NCBI GenBank assembly: GCA_000974665.1
Contig: BBSY01000002.1
Location: 434,001 to 498,000, forward strand
DNA: 64,000 nt
Direction: 5' to 3'
Source: an alpha proteobacterium U9-1i
Lineage (GTDB): Bacteria; Pseudomonadota; Alphaproteobacteria; Caulobacterales; Aquidulcibacteraceae
The notes beneath the pieces were generated by a model. The model was given only the letters and a program-made list of their open reading frames with translations. It made no database searches and was not told the DNA's origin. The position numbers and the translations under genes were made by a program. Positions within the stretch are counted from its first letter, which is position 1; each line of letters starts with the position of its first letter. Positions 21,354 through 29,689 of the stretch are shown here, piece after piece.

Positions 21354-21800
21354 TCAAATCACCGGGCGCGGCAACGCACGGCGCATGACAATGGCGTCAG
21401 TCGCCCCGCCGGCGCCGGCATAATAGCCGCCGCGGCGGCCAACTTGCTCGAAGCCAAGCTTGGAATAGAGGGCGCGCGCGGCGGAATTGGTCTCCCCCAC
21501 CTCCAGCAGCATGGAGGCCGAGCCGCGCAGCAACGCAGCCGCGCCGGCGCCTGAAACCAGGCCGCCGCCAATGCCTTTGCGTCGAGCCTCTGGCACGACA
21601 GCGAGCGTCAAAATTTCGGATTCCGCCGCCACCGCCCATGCGAGCACAAATCCCAGCACCGCGTCGCCGTCGCGCCAAATAAGTGCAAATGCCGAAGGGT
21701 TGTCCAGGAGTCGCGCGATCGCATCGGCGCTCCACGGCTTCTCGAACGCGCGCGCATGCAACGCCGCCAGCATCTCAGAATCGGTCGAGCCTTCAATCAT
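21354..21800 (-). CDS. rimI: Ribosomal-protein-alanine N-acetyltransferase RimI-like
   Basis: A 148-residue GNAT protein. The acetyl-CoA-binding loop is LAVVPEARRKGIGGGLVSGAGAAALLRG, and the C-terminal segment EVGETNSAARALYSKLGFEQVGRRGGYY is the RimI hallmark. RimI classically acetylates the N terminus of ribosomal protein S18. It overlaps tsaB by 4 bases; tsaB-rimI is a common pair. Activity on S18 is a family inference. Confidence 0.9.
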   Translation of the reverse strand: MIEGSTDSEMLAALHARAFEKPWSADAIARLLDNPSAFALIWRDGDAVLGFVLAWAVAAESEILTLAVVPEARRKGIGGGLVSGAGAAALLRGSASMLLEVGETNSAARALYSKLGFEQVGRRGGYYAGAGGATDAIVMRRALPRPVI

Positions 21801-22369
21801 GACGGCAGCGTGACATGCGGCGCACGAAGGTATGCGGGGTCCGGCGGGTAGAGCGCGGGATCCAGCAATGCGGCGCGGCGCGCCAGCGCGACGATATCAA
21901 CCAGCACGCCGGGACCGGTTAGCGCCGCATCGGCGCCCAGCGCGACATGAGCGCCGCGTTCGATTGGGCGCGGCTCAACACTGGGCGCGCCATCTTGGTA
22001 GAGGGCGAAATAGGCCGCGCCCGGCGTTTCGATGAGCGCCGCACGCGCACCGCCCTCACCGCCTTGCAACGCGAGCGCTTCAAGCGTCGACACACCGACG
22101 CACGGCTTGGACAGCGCCAGCGCCAGCGCGCGGGCAAACGACAAGCCGACACGCACGCCGGTGAAGGAACCCGGGCCGGTCGTCACCGCGATACGATCAA
22201 GGGACGCGAACGTCATGCCCGCTTCAGCCATCGTCTCCCGCACCATCGGCGCGAGGCGCTCGGCTTGGCCTTTGTCCATGCGCTCGCTGAGTGCGGCCAA
22301 CGCTTCGCCGTCGCGCGTGAGCGCTACCGAACATGCGTCGAGAGCGGTGTCGATGGCGAGAACAATCAT
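21797..22369 (-). CDS. tsaB: tRNA threonylcarbamoyladenosine biosynthesis protein TsaB
   Basis: Partner of TsaD/TsaE in making t6A37 in ANN-decoding tRNAs. The 190-residue, ASKHA-fold, inactive paralogue of TsaD has VLAIDTALDACSVAL at the N terminus and the family signature TTGPGSFTGVRVGLSFARALALAL. The C-terminal half is short, as usual for TsaB. It leads the tsaB-rimI-fur-miaB cluster; its start is 19 bases from the nfu gene stop. Confidence 0.94.
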   Translation of the reverse strand: MIVLAIDTALDACSVALTRDGEALAALSERMDKGQAERLAPMVRETMAEAGMTFASLDRIAVTTGPGSFTGVRVGLSFARALALALSKPCVGVSTLEALALQGGEGGARAALIETPGAAYFALYQDGAPSVEPRPIERGAHVALGADAALTGPGVLVDIVALARRAALLDPALYPPDPAYLRAPHVTLPS

Positions 22370-22388
22370 GCGCTGGAGTTTAGCGCGA

Positions 22389-22964
22389 TCAGACCACCTG
22401 CTCCACCGCCAGCACCTCGGGAACGTAGTGGCGGAGCATGTTTTCGATACCCTGCTTCAGGGTCAGCGTCGAAGACGGGCAGCCGGCGCAGGAGCCGCGC
22501 ATGTTGAGACGAACGATTCCCTGCGCATGATCCCAGGAATGGAAGGTGATGTCGCCGCCATCGCGCGCGACGGCCGGGCGCACACGCGCTTCTATGATCT
22601 CTTTAAGCTCTTTGACGATGTCGGCCGCTTCGCCTTCATAGGCGATATCCGCCTGGTCGCTTTCTTCAACCGCGCCCTGCTCAGCCAATATTGGCCGGCC
22701 GGTCGTGAAGTGATCCATGATCGCCGCCAGCACGTGCGGCTTCAAGTGCGGCCATTCAATCGCCTCGGCCTTTGTGACGGTGACGAAATCGCCGCCGAGA
22801 TAAACGCGCTCAACGCCATCGACGGCAAACAAAGCCTCTGCCAATGGCGACGCGTGCGCCGCCCCCGCATCTTGAAAGTCGCGGCTGCCCGCGCCCAAAA
22901 CGTCACGGCCAGGCAGGAACTTCAGTGTGCGCGGGTTTGGCGTGGATTCGGTCTGGATAAACAT
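22389..22964 (-). CDS. NifU-family Fe-S scaffold/carrier protein
   Basis: A 191-residue Nfu-type protein with an N-terminal Nfu_N domain (MFIQTESTPNPRTLKFLPGRDVL) and a C-terminal NifU domain carrying the CxxC cluster site in GSCAGCPSSTLTLKQGIENML. It delivers 4Fe-4S clusters to targets such as lipoate synthase or aconitase. The start at 22964 is fixed by the conserved N terminus; the frame extends upstream into the neighbouring gene. Mitochondrial NFU1 has the same architecture. Confidence 0.93.
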   Translation of the reverse strand: MFIQTESTPNPRTLKFLPGRDVLGAGSRDFQDAGAAHASPLAEALFAVDGVERVYLGGDFVTVTKAEAIEWPHLKPHVLAAIMDHFTTGRPILAEQGAVEESDQADIAYEGEAADIVKELKEIIEARVRPAVARDGGDITFHSWDHAQGIVRLNMRGSCAGCPSSTLTLKQGIENMLRHYVPEVLAVEQVV

Positions 22965-22995
22965 GGAGCTGAGGTGGGGCTTTCGGCGCTGCGGA

Positions 22996-23517
22996 TCAAG
23001 CAGCGGGTGGTGTCGTTGGATCAAGCGCTGAGCCGACGGAGAGCGCAAGGGCGCGCACCTCGTCCTTCGTCAAAGCGCCGGGCACCACCAAGACCGGCAC
23101 CGGCCGGTTGCCGAGGCCGGCGCTTTTGGCGAGTGCGGAAACCAACGGCCCAGGCCCACCGGCGCCCGCAGCCGCGGCGAGCACCACCAGCTTGATCGAG
23201 TGATCCTCGTCCAACAGCTTGCGGATCTCAGGCCGCACTTCGCCTTCGCGGATGACGGTTTCCATCGTGACGCCGCATTCGGCCCAAGCTTCCGCAGCGA
23301 AGCGCTGGGCGAGGCTTTCGGCGCCCGATTGGGCTTGCCGGCGCATTTCTTCGCTGATGGAGGCCCATGGCGCGGGATCCGCGGGTTCGATCACACGAAG
23401 CATCACCAAGCGCCAGCCGGCGCTTTTGGTTAACAGCGACGCATAGGTGAGCGCGTCCGGGAATTCCTCGCTCTCGTCGGCAATGACAAGGCAGGCGAAA
23501 CTCTTCGCATCACTCAT
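22996..23517 (-). CDS. Universal stress protein (UspA fold)
   Basis: A 173-residue Usp-domain protein: FACLVIADESEEFPDAL at the first strand, a helix-rich middle with GVTMETVIREGEVRPEIRKLLDED, and a nucleotide-loop region GLGNRPVPVLVVPGAL. The canonical G-2x-G-9x-G-S/T ATP loop is altered here (VVLAAAAGAGGPGPLVSALAKSAG), so ATP binding is uncertain. It lies upstream of nfu and tsaB, possibly as the first gene of that transcription unit. Confidence 0.85.
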   Translation of the reverse strand: MSDAKSFACLVIADESEEFPDALTYASLLTKSAGWRLVMLRVIEPADPAPWASISEEMRRQAQSGAESLAQRFAAEAWAECGVTMETVIREGEVRPEIRKLLDEDHSIKLVVLAAAAGAGGPGPLVSALAKSAGLGNRPVPVLVVPGALTKDEVRALALSVGSALDPTTPPAA

Positions 23518-23549
23518 TCGCGGTAGTTTCGCTCAAAGCGCGAATGTTC

Positions 23550-24584
23550 TCAAGCTTTCCACAGGCCGACGACGTCGCGCACGTCAGCCATGATCGGTTC
23601 GGCGATTGCGCGCGCGCGTTCGGCGCCGTCTTTCAACACCGCGTCCACAGCGCCGGGATCGGCGTTCAAGCGCCGCATTTCAGCGGCGATTGGTGAGAGC
23701 TCCGCGACCAGCAAATCCGCCAATGCTGGCTTGAATTTGCCGAAGCCGTGGCCGCCGAATTCGCTCAACACGTCGTCCACGCTTCGCCCGGACGCTGCCG
23801 AATAGATGCCGACAAGGTTCTCGACCTCAGCTCTGCCCTTCAGTCCTTCAGCGCTTTCCGGAAGCGGGTTCGGGTCGGTCGTCGCCTTCTTGATTTTCTG
23901 GGTGATGGTGTCGGCATCGTCCGTCAAATTAATGCGCGTCATGTCCGAGGGGTCGGACTTGGACATCTTTTTTGATCCCTCGCGCAGCGACATGATCCGC
24001 GCGCCAGGCCCGAGGATCACTGGCTCCGGCAGCGGGAAAAAGCCGGGCGCGTCGTGGTCGTTGTTGAACTTCTGGGCGATGTCGCGCGAGAGTTCGAGGT
24101 GCTGCTTCTGGTCCTCGCCGACCGGCACGTGCGTGCCTTTGTAGAGGAGGATGTCCGCGGCTTGCAGCACCGGATAATCGAAAAGGCCAACCGACATGCG
24201 CTCTTCGTGCTTGCCGGCCTTGTCCTTGAACTGCGTCATGCGCTCGACCCAACCCATGCGGGCGACGCAATTGAAAATCCAGGCAAGCTCGGTGTGTTCG
24301 CGCACTGCCGATTGCACAAAGATGATGGCGCGCTTCGGATCGACGCCGGCGGCCATGTAAGCGGCGGCGACCTCGCGGCAGCGGCTGACGAGATTTTTGG
24401 GATCGGGCCCAGTCGTGATCGCGTGCAGATCAACGACGCAATAAATGCTCTCGAAGCGATCCTGCAGGCTCACCCAATTCTTCAAGGCGCCCAGATAATT
24501 GCCGAGGTGCAGGCCATTGGTTGGCTGCATGCCTGAAAATACGCGCTTCGGGCCCTGATAGGCGGGCGGGGCGGCTTCGGTCAT
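23550..24584 (-). CDS. trpS: Tryptophanyl-tRNA synthetase
   Basis: Class Ic aminoacyl-tRNA synthetase charging tRNA-Trp. The 344-residue product starts [38 protein letters not shown]. This includes the HIGH-equivalent segment ([11 protein letters not shown]). The KMSKS loop is seen as [14 protein letters not shown] longer in-frame start at 24629 adds a non-homologous leader. It follows murJ on the same strand. Confidence 0.96.
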   Translation of the reverse strand: MTEAAPPAYQGPKRVFSGMQPTNGLHLGNYLGALKNWVSLQDRFESIYCVVDLHAITTGPDPKNLVSRCREVAAAYMAAGVDPKRAIIFVQSAVREHTELAWIFNCVARMGWVERMTQFKDKAGKHEERMSVGLFDYPVLQAADILLYKGTHVPVGEDQKQHLELSRDIAQKFNNDHDAPGFFPLPEPVILGPGARIMSLREGSKKMSKSDPSDMTRINLTDDADTITQKIKKATTDPNPLPESAEGLKGRAEVENLVGIYSAASGRSVDDVLSEFGGHGFGKFKPALADLLVAELSPIAAEMRRLNADPGAVDAVLKDGAERARAIAEPIMADVRDVVGLWKA

Positions 24585-24691
24585 TGGAAACTCCAGAACA
24601 TGAGGGCGCGCGGCGGCGCGTTGGATCAAAGGCGCGTGCTCAGGCCCGCCATCGTCCGTGGTGATCGCTCATGGTCATGTCGCGCTTCCTA

Positions 24692-26296
24692 TCAGCCGTC
24701 CAAGCCTGGCGGCAAGGCGCCTCCCCCGCCCGTTGCGCCGCGTTCGCGCCGGAAAGCGGCGCGAACCTCGGAAATGGTCACCGCGCGCACCAGGAACGCG
24801 ACAACGAAATACAATGAACCGCAGCCCAGAATAACCAGCGCGACGACCGCCTCTTTCGAGCCAAGCTGCGCCTCCAGGTAGCTGCGATTGGCGACCGCGA
24901 ACCACATCATCGCAAACAGAATCGCGGAGGCGAGGAGGATACGGAACAGGCGGCCGATCGCCGCCGGCGTCGGGCCGTAGGCGCCGGACTTGAGCAGCGC
25001 GCGGATCATCAGCAGCGCGTTGAGCCAAGCCGCTGCCGAAGTGGCGATCGCGAGACCTGGAAAGCCCGGCACGCCCAACTGCCGCAAACCGAAGAACAAC
25101 GCCGCACCAAGCACGACGTTGAGCACCATCGAGGTGATGGCAAAGCGCATTGGCGCTTTGGTGTCCTCGCGCGCGAAGAAAGCCGGCGCGTAAATCTTCG
25201 CGAGCACGAAAGCGGGCACGCCCCAGCCGTAGTGAAACAGCGCCTGACCGACGTTAGCGGCGTCCTGCGCCGTGAATGCGCCACGGGCGAACAGGCCCTC
25301 GATCAGAAACGTCGGAACCGCGAGCAAAGCTGCGGCGGACGGCAGCGTAAACGCCATTGACAGGGCAACCGCTTCGTCAAGCGCATTGCGCGCTCCGGGG
25401 CCATCCCCCTCCTGCACCATACGCGACAAGCGCGGCAGCATCGCCACGCCGACGGCGATGCCGATCAGCCCAAGCGGCAATTGGTACAAGCGATCGGCGA
25501 CGTTGAGATAAGTGATCGCGCCTTGCTCAAACGATGCGAGTGCTTGGCTAACCAACACGTTGATCTGCAGCGCGCCACCGGCGAGCGCGCCTGGTACGGC
25601 AAGTGCGACGAGGCGCTTTACGCCAGCTGTGACGCGCGGGGCGCCGAGCCCAGCCTTGGCGCCGGCGCGCGCGGCGCCCGCCCACACCCAGATCGCTTGC
25701 AGCACGCCCGAAACGGTGACGGCGATTGCGGCGGCGTAAGCCGCGGTTTGCGGATCATCGCGAAACGGCCAGACCCCAACGAGCAAACAGAGGTTCAGCA
25801 AAATGGGCGCGGCGGCAGCGACGAAAAACTTGCCCCGCGCGTTCAACACACCAGAGAACAACGTCGCCGCCGTCATGCAGACGAGATACGGCATGGTGAT
25901 CTGCGTTAGTGTGGTCGCAAGATTGAAGGCCGCTGGATTGTCGATGTAGCCGACAAACAGAACGCGATTGATCCACGGCATCGCCAGCATGGCGAGGCCA
26001 GCGAGCGCGCCCGTAACCACAAGCAATACCGAGAGCGCTTCGCCGGCGAGCCGGTCGGCCGCCTCCTGCCCTTCCGACGCGAGCGTTTTGGAGTAGACCG
26101 GTACGAAAGCCTGGCTGAACGCCCCTTCGGCGAACAAACGACGGAAGAGGTTTGGGAAACGCAAAGCGGCGAAGAACGCATCGGCGACGGGGCCTGCGCC
26201 AAGCGCGGCGGCGAGGATCAAATCGCGCGCGAAACCTAGGACGCGGGAAATCAGGGTCAGGCCGCCAATGACGGCGGTGTTACGCGCAAGGCTCAC
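24692..26296 (-). CDS. murJ: Lipid II flippase MurJ
   Basis: Polytopic inner-membrane MOP-superfamily exporter that flips lipid II for peptidoglycan synthesis. The 534 residues hold about 14 hydrophobic segments. Conserved elements include GGLTLISRVLGFARDLILAAALG at the N terminus, FFAALRFPNLFRRLFAEGAFSQAFVPVYS, and LPLGLIGIAVGVAMLPRLSR. It starts 28 bases downstream of glnD, as in many alphaproteobacteria. Confidence 0.95.
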   Translation of the reverse strand: MSLARNTAVIGGLTLISRVLGFARDLILAAALGAGPVADAFFAALRFPNLFRRLFAEGAFSQAFVPVYSKTLASEGQEAADRLAGEALSVLLVVTGALAGLAMLAMPWINRVLFVGYIDNPAAFNLATTLTQITMPYLVCMTAATLFSGVLNARGKFFVAAAAPILLNLCLLVGVWPFRDDPQTAAYAAAIAVTVSGVLQAIWVWAGAARAGAKAGLGAPRVTAGVKRLVALAVPGALAGGALQINVLVSQALASFEQGAITYLNVADRLYQLPLGLIGIAVGVAMLPRLSRMVQEGDGPGARNALDEAVALSMAFTLPSAAALLAVPTFLIEGLFARGAFTAQDAANVGQALFHYGWGVPAFVLAKIYAPAFFAREDTKAPMRFAITSMVLNVVLGAALFFGLRQLGVPGFPGLAIATSAAAWLNALLMIRALLKSGAYGPTPAAIGRLFRILLASAILFAMMWFAVANRSYLEAQLGSKEAVVALVILGCGSLYFVVAFLVRAVTISEVRAAFRRERGATGGGGALPPGLDG

Positions 26297-26323
26297 GTGA
26301 TTCCCCGTTGGCGGCTGCGCTAG

Positions 26324-29131
26324 TTAGCGCGCCGTCGAGGCGCGCGCCACCGCCAAGGGCTGACGCGCGGGATCCGCTGGCGCCGCCGGTTCCGCCGCGC
26401 CGAGCACGGCGACCAGGCCATCATGCACCGCCTTGATGCGCGCGCCGTCGCACAATTGGCCGCCATCCGCCTGGACGTAGAACACGTCCGACGCGCGCGC
26501 GCCGTGCGAGTCAATGTGCGCGGTTGCGATCGAGAGCCCCGCATCGGCGATGACGCGTGCGAGTTCCGCCAGCAGGCCTTGACGATCTCGCCCGGAGGCT
26601 TCGATCACCGTCGAGGTTGTGGCGACTTCGTTGTCGATGCGCACCCATGGATCAATCGCAAACGCCGCCGCGCGACGCGACGCAGGTTTGGGCCCCGGGG
26701 GCGCGTGGTCGCGAGTGGTGGCGTCAACCACCCGGGCCACCAGGGCAGCAAGCGCGTCTGGATGCTCAAGTCCGAACGGACGACGATCGCCAGTTTGGAT
26801 GGAGAAGACGTCGAACGCGGCGCGGTCTTTCGTCGTGTGCACACGGGCGTCGGCAATATCGGCGCCGCAGGCGGAGATTGCGGCGGCGAGGCTGGCAAAC
26901 AAGCCGGGGCGATCTTGGCAGTAGATCAGCACGTCAGTGACGCCTTGCACCGGTCGAAAGCGCGCCGCGACATGGGCCACGTCGCCCGCCTTGCGTCCGG
27001 AGATCACTTCGCGCGCGTGCCAGGCCAACGCTTCGGAATCGTGGTTCAGCCAGTAAGCGTCATCAAAGGAGTGCAGCCATTCCTCGATCGTCTCGATCTT
27101 GCCGACATCATGGAGCAATTGCGTCTTCGCGTCCGCCGCGAGCACTGCGAGGTGCTCACGAACGCCATCCTCGTCTGAGCGGCCGCCGTGCAGCGTGGCT
27201 TCGGTGAGCCGATAAAGATCGCGGAGCAATTGCCCCTTCCAATTGTTCCAAACACCAGGGCCGACGGCGCGAATGTCGGCGACTGTCAGCACGAGCAACA
27301 AGCGCAAGCGCTCCACCGAGCCGACGATTTCAGTGAACTGGGCAACCGTCCGCGGGTCGGCGATATCGCGCTTCTGGGCAAAATCGCTCATCACCAAATG
27401 ATGGCCGACGAGCCAACCGACGAGGTCGACCTCATCGGCCGGCAAACCGAGGCGCTCGCAAGCGGCGCGCGCAGATATCTCTCCCTCGATCTGCTGATCG
27501 CCTTCGCCCTTGCCTGTGTCGTGAAGCAGCATCGCCAAGTAGAGCGCGCGGCGATTGATGATCTTTGGGAAGATGTCCGTCGCGAGCGGATGCTGTTCCT
27601 TGTGGATGCCGCGCTCGATTTCTGAAATCGCATCGACAGCGCGCAGCGTGTGCTCATCCACCGTAAAGTGATGATACATGTTGAACTGCATCTGCGCCAC
27701 GATGCGGCCAAATTCCGGCACGAAGCGACCGAGCACGCCGGCTTCGTTCATCAGCCGCAAGGTTGCTGCAGGATGATGCTTGGAGGTGGCCACGCTTAGG
27801 AAGGCGTCACGCGCCGCCGCGTTGTGACGTATGCCGGGCGTGATCTCCTTGGCGCGCTTTGCGGCTTCGCCAAACGCAGCGGGATGTACGTCAAGATTGT
27901 TCGCATCAGCCAGTTGGAACAATCGAATGAGGTTCACGGGATCGTCGAGCACGTCGGGTGCGGTGACATCAAGACGCCCCCTCTCCACACGAAACCCCGG
28001 AGCCGATACGGCAAGCGGTTTCGGGCCGCCCCCGAACAAGCGTTGTAAGCCCTGTGGCGCGCGCTTGGCTTGGTCGGCCTCAAGCTTCGCGCACAATGTG
28101 CGCGTCAACGCCCCTACTTCGCGCGCGACGAGGAAGTAACGGCGCATGAAGCGCTCGACCGACGTGTTGTTTGTGCGCGCGGCGTAGCCGAGGCGTTTGG
28201 CGAGTTCGGGCTGGAGATCGAACGTAAGGCGCTCCTCGCCGCGACCGGTGACGAAATGCAAATGGCAGCGCACGCTCCAGAGAAACTCGAGTGCGCGAAG
28301 GAAGCGATGAGTTTCGGCGGGCGTGAATACGCCAGCGGCGATGTAGTCGCGCTGGCGGTCGAAGCCGTAACGATGCGCGGCCATCCAGAAGAGCGTGTGC
28401 AAGTCTCGCAGACCGCCCTTACCCTCCTTGATGTTGGGCTCCACCATATAGCGCGAGGCGCCGGCGCGGAGGTGGCGCTCGTCGCGCTCGCGCAGTTTCT
28501 CGGCGATGAACTCGGCGTGGCTGTTGGCGGCGACATCCTTTCGAAACCGCGTCACCAATTCTTGCTGCAGACTGGCGTCGCCGGCGACGAGATGCTGTTC
28601 CAGCAGCGCCGTCTGGAAGGTGAAGTCCTCCTTCGCAAACTTCAGCGACTCGTTGATCGTCCGGGATGAATGGCCGACTTTGAGACCGAGATCCCAAAGC
28701 ATGTAGAGCATGTACTCGGTCACGCTCTCGGCGAACGGCGTCTGTTTGTAGGCGCGCAAGAAAAGCAGATCGAGATCAGACGACGGCGCGAGCTGACCGC
28801 GTCCGTACCCGCCTACCGCGACCACAGCGAACCGCTCGCCTTCGGTAGGGTTGCGCGCGCGGAAAACGTGCGTGGTCGTGTAGTCATAAAGCGCCGAAAC
28901 GACCTCATCGGCGACCTTGGCGAGAAGGCGCGCAACCGCGAGGCCATTCTCGCCGGCCTCCAGACGCTCTTTGGCGATCATGCGCCCGCGAAACAGCGCG
29001 CCGTGTAGCAGTGTCCGCACACGGGCCCGGGCGTTCTCGCCGTCGCTCAAAGCAGCGGCGGTCAGCTGCGCGCGCAGCCGGACCCCATCGACAACGTGTT
29101 CAATGCGTGCGGGTTTTAGAAGCGCCGGCAT
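26324..29131 (-). CDS. glnD: Bifunctional PII uridylyltransferase/uridylyl-removing enzyme
   Basis: Nitrogen-status sensor that uridylylates PII (GlnB/GlnK) under nitrogen limitation and reverses this when glutamine is high. The 935 residues run as follows: nucleotidyltransferase domain with GGYGRGQLAPSSDLDL at residues 107-121, GlnD-specific PII-UT region, HD hydrolase domain with LLHDTGKGEGDQ (His537-Asp538), and two C-terminal ACT domains from about residue 735. All catalytic motifs look intact. It precedes murJ. Confidence 0.96.
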   Translation of the reverse strand: MPALLKPARIEHVVDGVRLRAQLTAAALSDGENARARVRTLLHGALFRGRMIAKERLEAGENGLAVARLLAKVADEVVSALYDYTTTHVFRARNPTEGERFAVVAVGGYGRGQLAPSSDLDLLFLRAYKQTPFAESVTEYMLYMLWDLGLKVGHSSRTINESLKFAKEDFTFQTALLEQHLVAGDASLQQELVTRFRKDVAANSHAEFIAEKLRERDERHLRAGASRYMVEPNIKEGKGGLRDLHTLFWMAAHRYGFDRQRDYIAAGVFTPAETHRFLRALEFLWSVRCHLHFVTGRGEERLTFDLQPELAKRLGYAARTNNTSVERFMRRYFLVAREVGALTRTLCAKLEADQAKRAPQGLQRLFGGGPKPLAVSAPGFRVERGRLDVTAPDVLDDPVNLIRLFQLADANNLDVHPAAFGEAAKRAKEITPGIRHNAAARDAFLSVATSKHHPAATLRLMNEAGVLGRFVPEFGRIVAQMQFNMYHHFTVDEHTLRAVDAISEIERGIHKEQHPLATDIFPKIINRRALYLAMLLHDTGKGEGDQQIEGEISARAACERLGLPADEVDLVGWLVGHHLVMSDFAQKRDIADPRTVAQFTEIVGSVERLRLLLVLTVADIRAVGPGVWNNWKGQLLRDLYRLTEATLHGGRSDEDGVREHLAVLAADAKTQLLHDVGKIETIEEWLHSFDDAYWLNHDSEALAWHAREVISGRKAGDVAHVAARFRPVQGVTDVLIYCQDRPGLFASLAAAISACGADIADARVHTTKDRAAFDVFSIQTGDRRPFGLEHPDALAALVARVVDATTRDHAPPGPKPASRRAAAFAIDPWVRIDNEVATTSTVIEASGRDRQGLLAELARVIADAGLSIATAHIDSHGARASDVFYVQADGGQLCDGARIKAVHDGLVAVLGAAEPAAPADPARQPLAVARASTAR

Positions 29132-29321
29132 GTCACCGCTTCATCACAATGCACAGAGTTCGGGCGACACACATTTGTTCACATAACTTCTTCGTAAATT
29201 CGCAACCGCAAACTTGCCTCATTTCGCGGGCAAAGCCAAAGTTAGCATAGGATGGGCTGTGTGGGCATGTTGCAGAGGGCGCGCATAGCCTCCATATCCG
29301 TTGCGTAATGGAGACCGCTTG
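29132..29321. other. glnD / small membrane protein divergent intergenic region
   Basis: A 190-base divergent spacer that is more AT-rich than its surroundings (for example around 29165-29200). It must hold the promoters of glnD (minus) and of the gene at 29322 (plus). No clear -35/-10 pair or palindrome was recognised. Confidence 0.35.
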
Positions 29322-29678
29322 ATGCGCAGCCGTGGCGGCAGAACGATCAAGGTTAGCCCTGTCGATGAGGATTCTCACCAGGTGCAAGACCATCCTGACC
29401 GCGGGCGCATCGAAGCGCTTATGGACCAGAACCTGTTCCGCATGCACATCCGCCGTGAACGGTCTTCGGCTTATTGGTTTGCGGCCACGTTGTGGGGCGT
29501 CAGCGGCCTTGTCCTGGGCGCGCTGCTGGGCGGGTTCATGATGTTCCAGGCCTATGTCGGGCTCACCGACCCTGTGCGTGACACCTTGGTTCAGGGCCAG
29601 GCCATCCGCGAGGCGACCGAAAGCGTGAACGCCCGCGATCCGATCGTGAGCCGCGAACAGGCCGAGCCGAACCAGTAG
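29322..29678 (+). CDS. Small single-pass membrane protein, function unknown
   Basis: A 118-residue protein. A charged cytoplasmic N-terminal half (about residues 1-50, rich in Arg, Asp and His) is followed by one transmembrane segment (YWFAATLWGVSGLVLGALLGGFMMFQAYV without interruption by charge). A short polar tail follows. The ATG at 29322 has GGAG about 9 bases upstream. No domain is recognised. It converges on mutS; both stop codons sit in one small hairpin. Confidence 0.68.
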   Translation: MRSRGGRTIKVSPVDEDSHQVQDHPDRGRIEALMDQNLFRMHIRRERSSAYWFAATLWGVSGLVLGALLGGFMMFQAYVGLTDPVRDTLVQGQAIREATESVNARDPIVSREQAEPNQ

Positions 29679-29689
29679 GCTTCGGCCTA
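29676..29689. terminator. Short UUCG-loop hairpin containing both convergent stop codons
   Basis: TAGGC-TTCG-GCCTA forms a 5-bp stem capped by a UUCG tetraloop when read on the plus strand. The left arm begins with the TAG stop of the membrane-protein gene; the right arm, read on the minus strand, begins with the TAG stop of mutS. There is no strong T-run, so termination strength is doubtful. It may act as a bidirectional 3'-end stabiliser. Confidence 0.45.
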
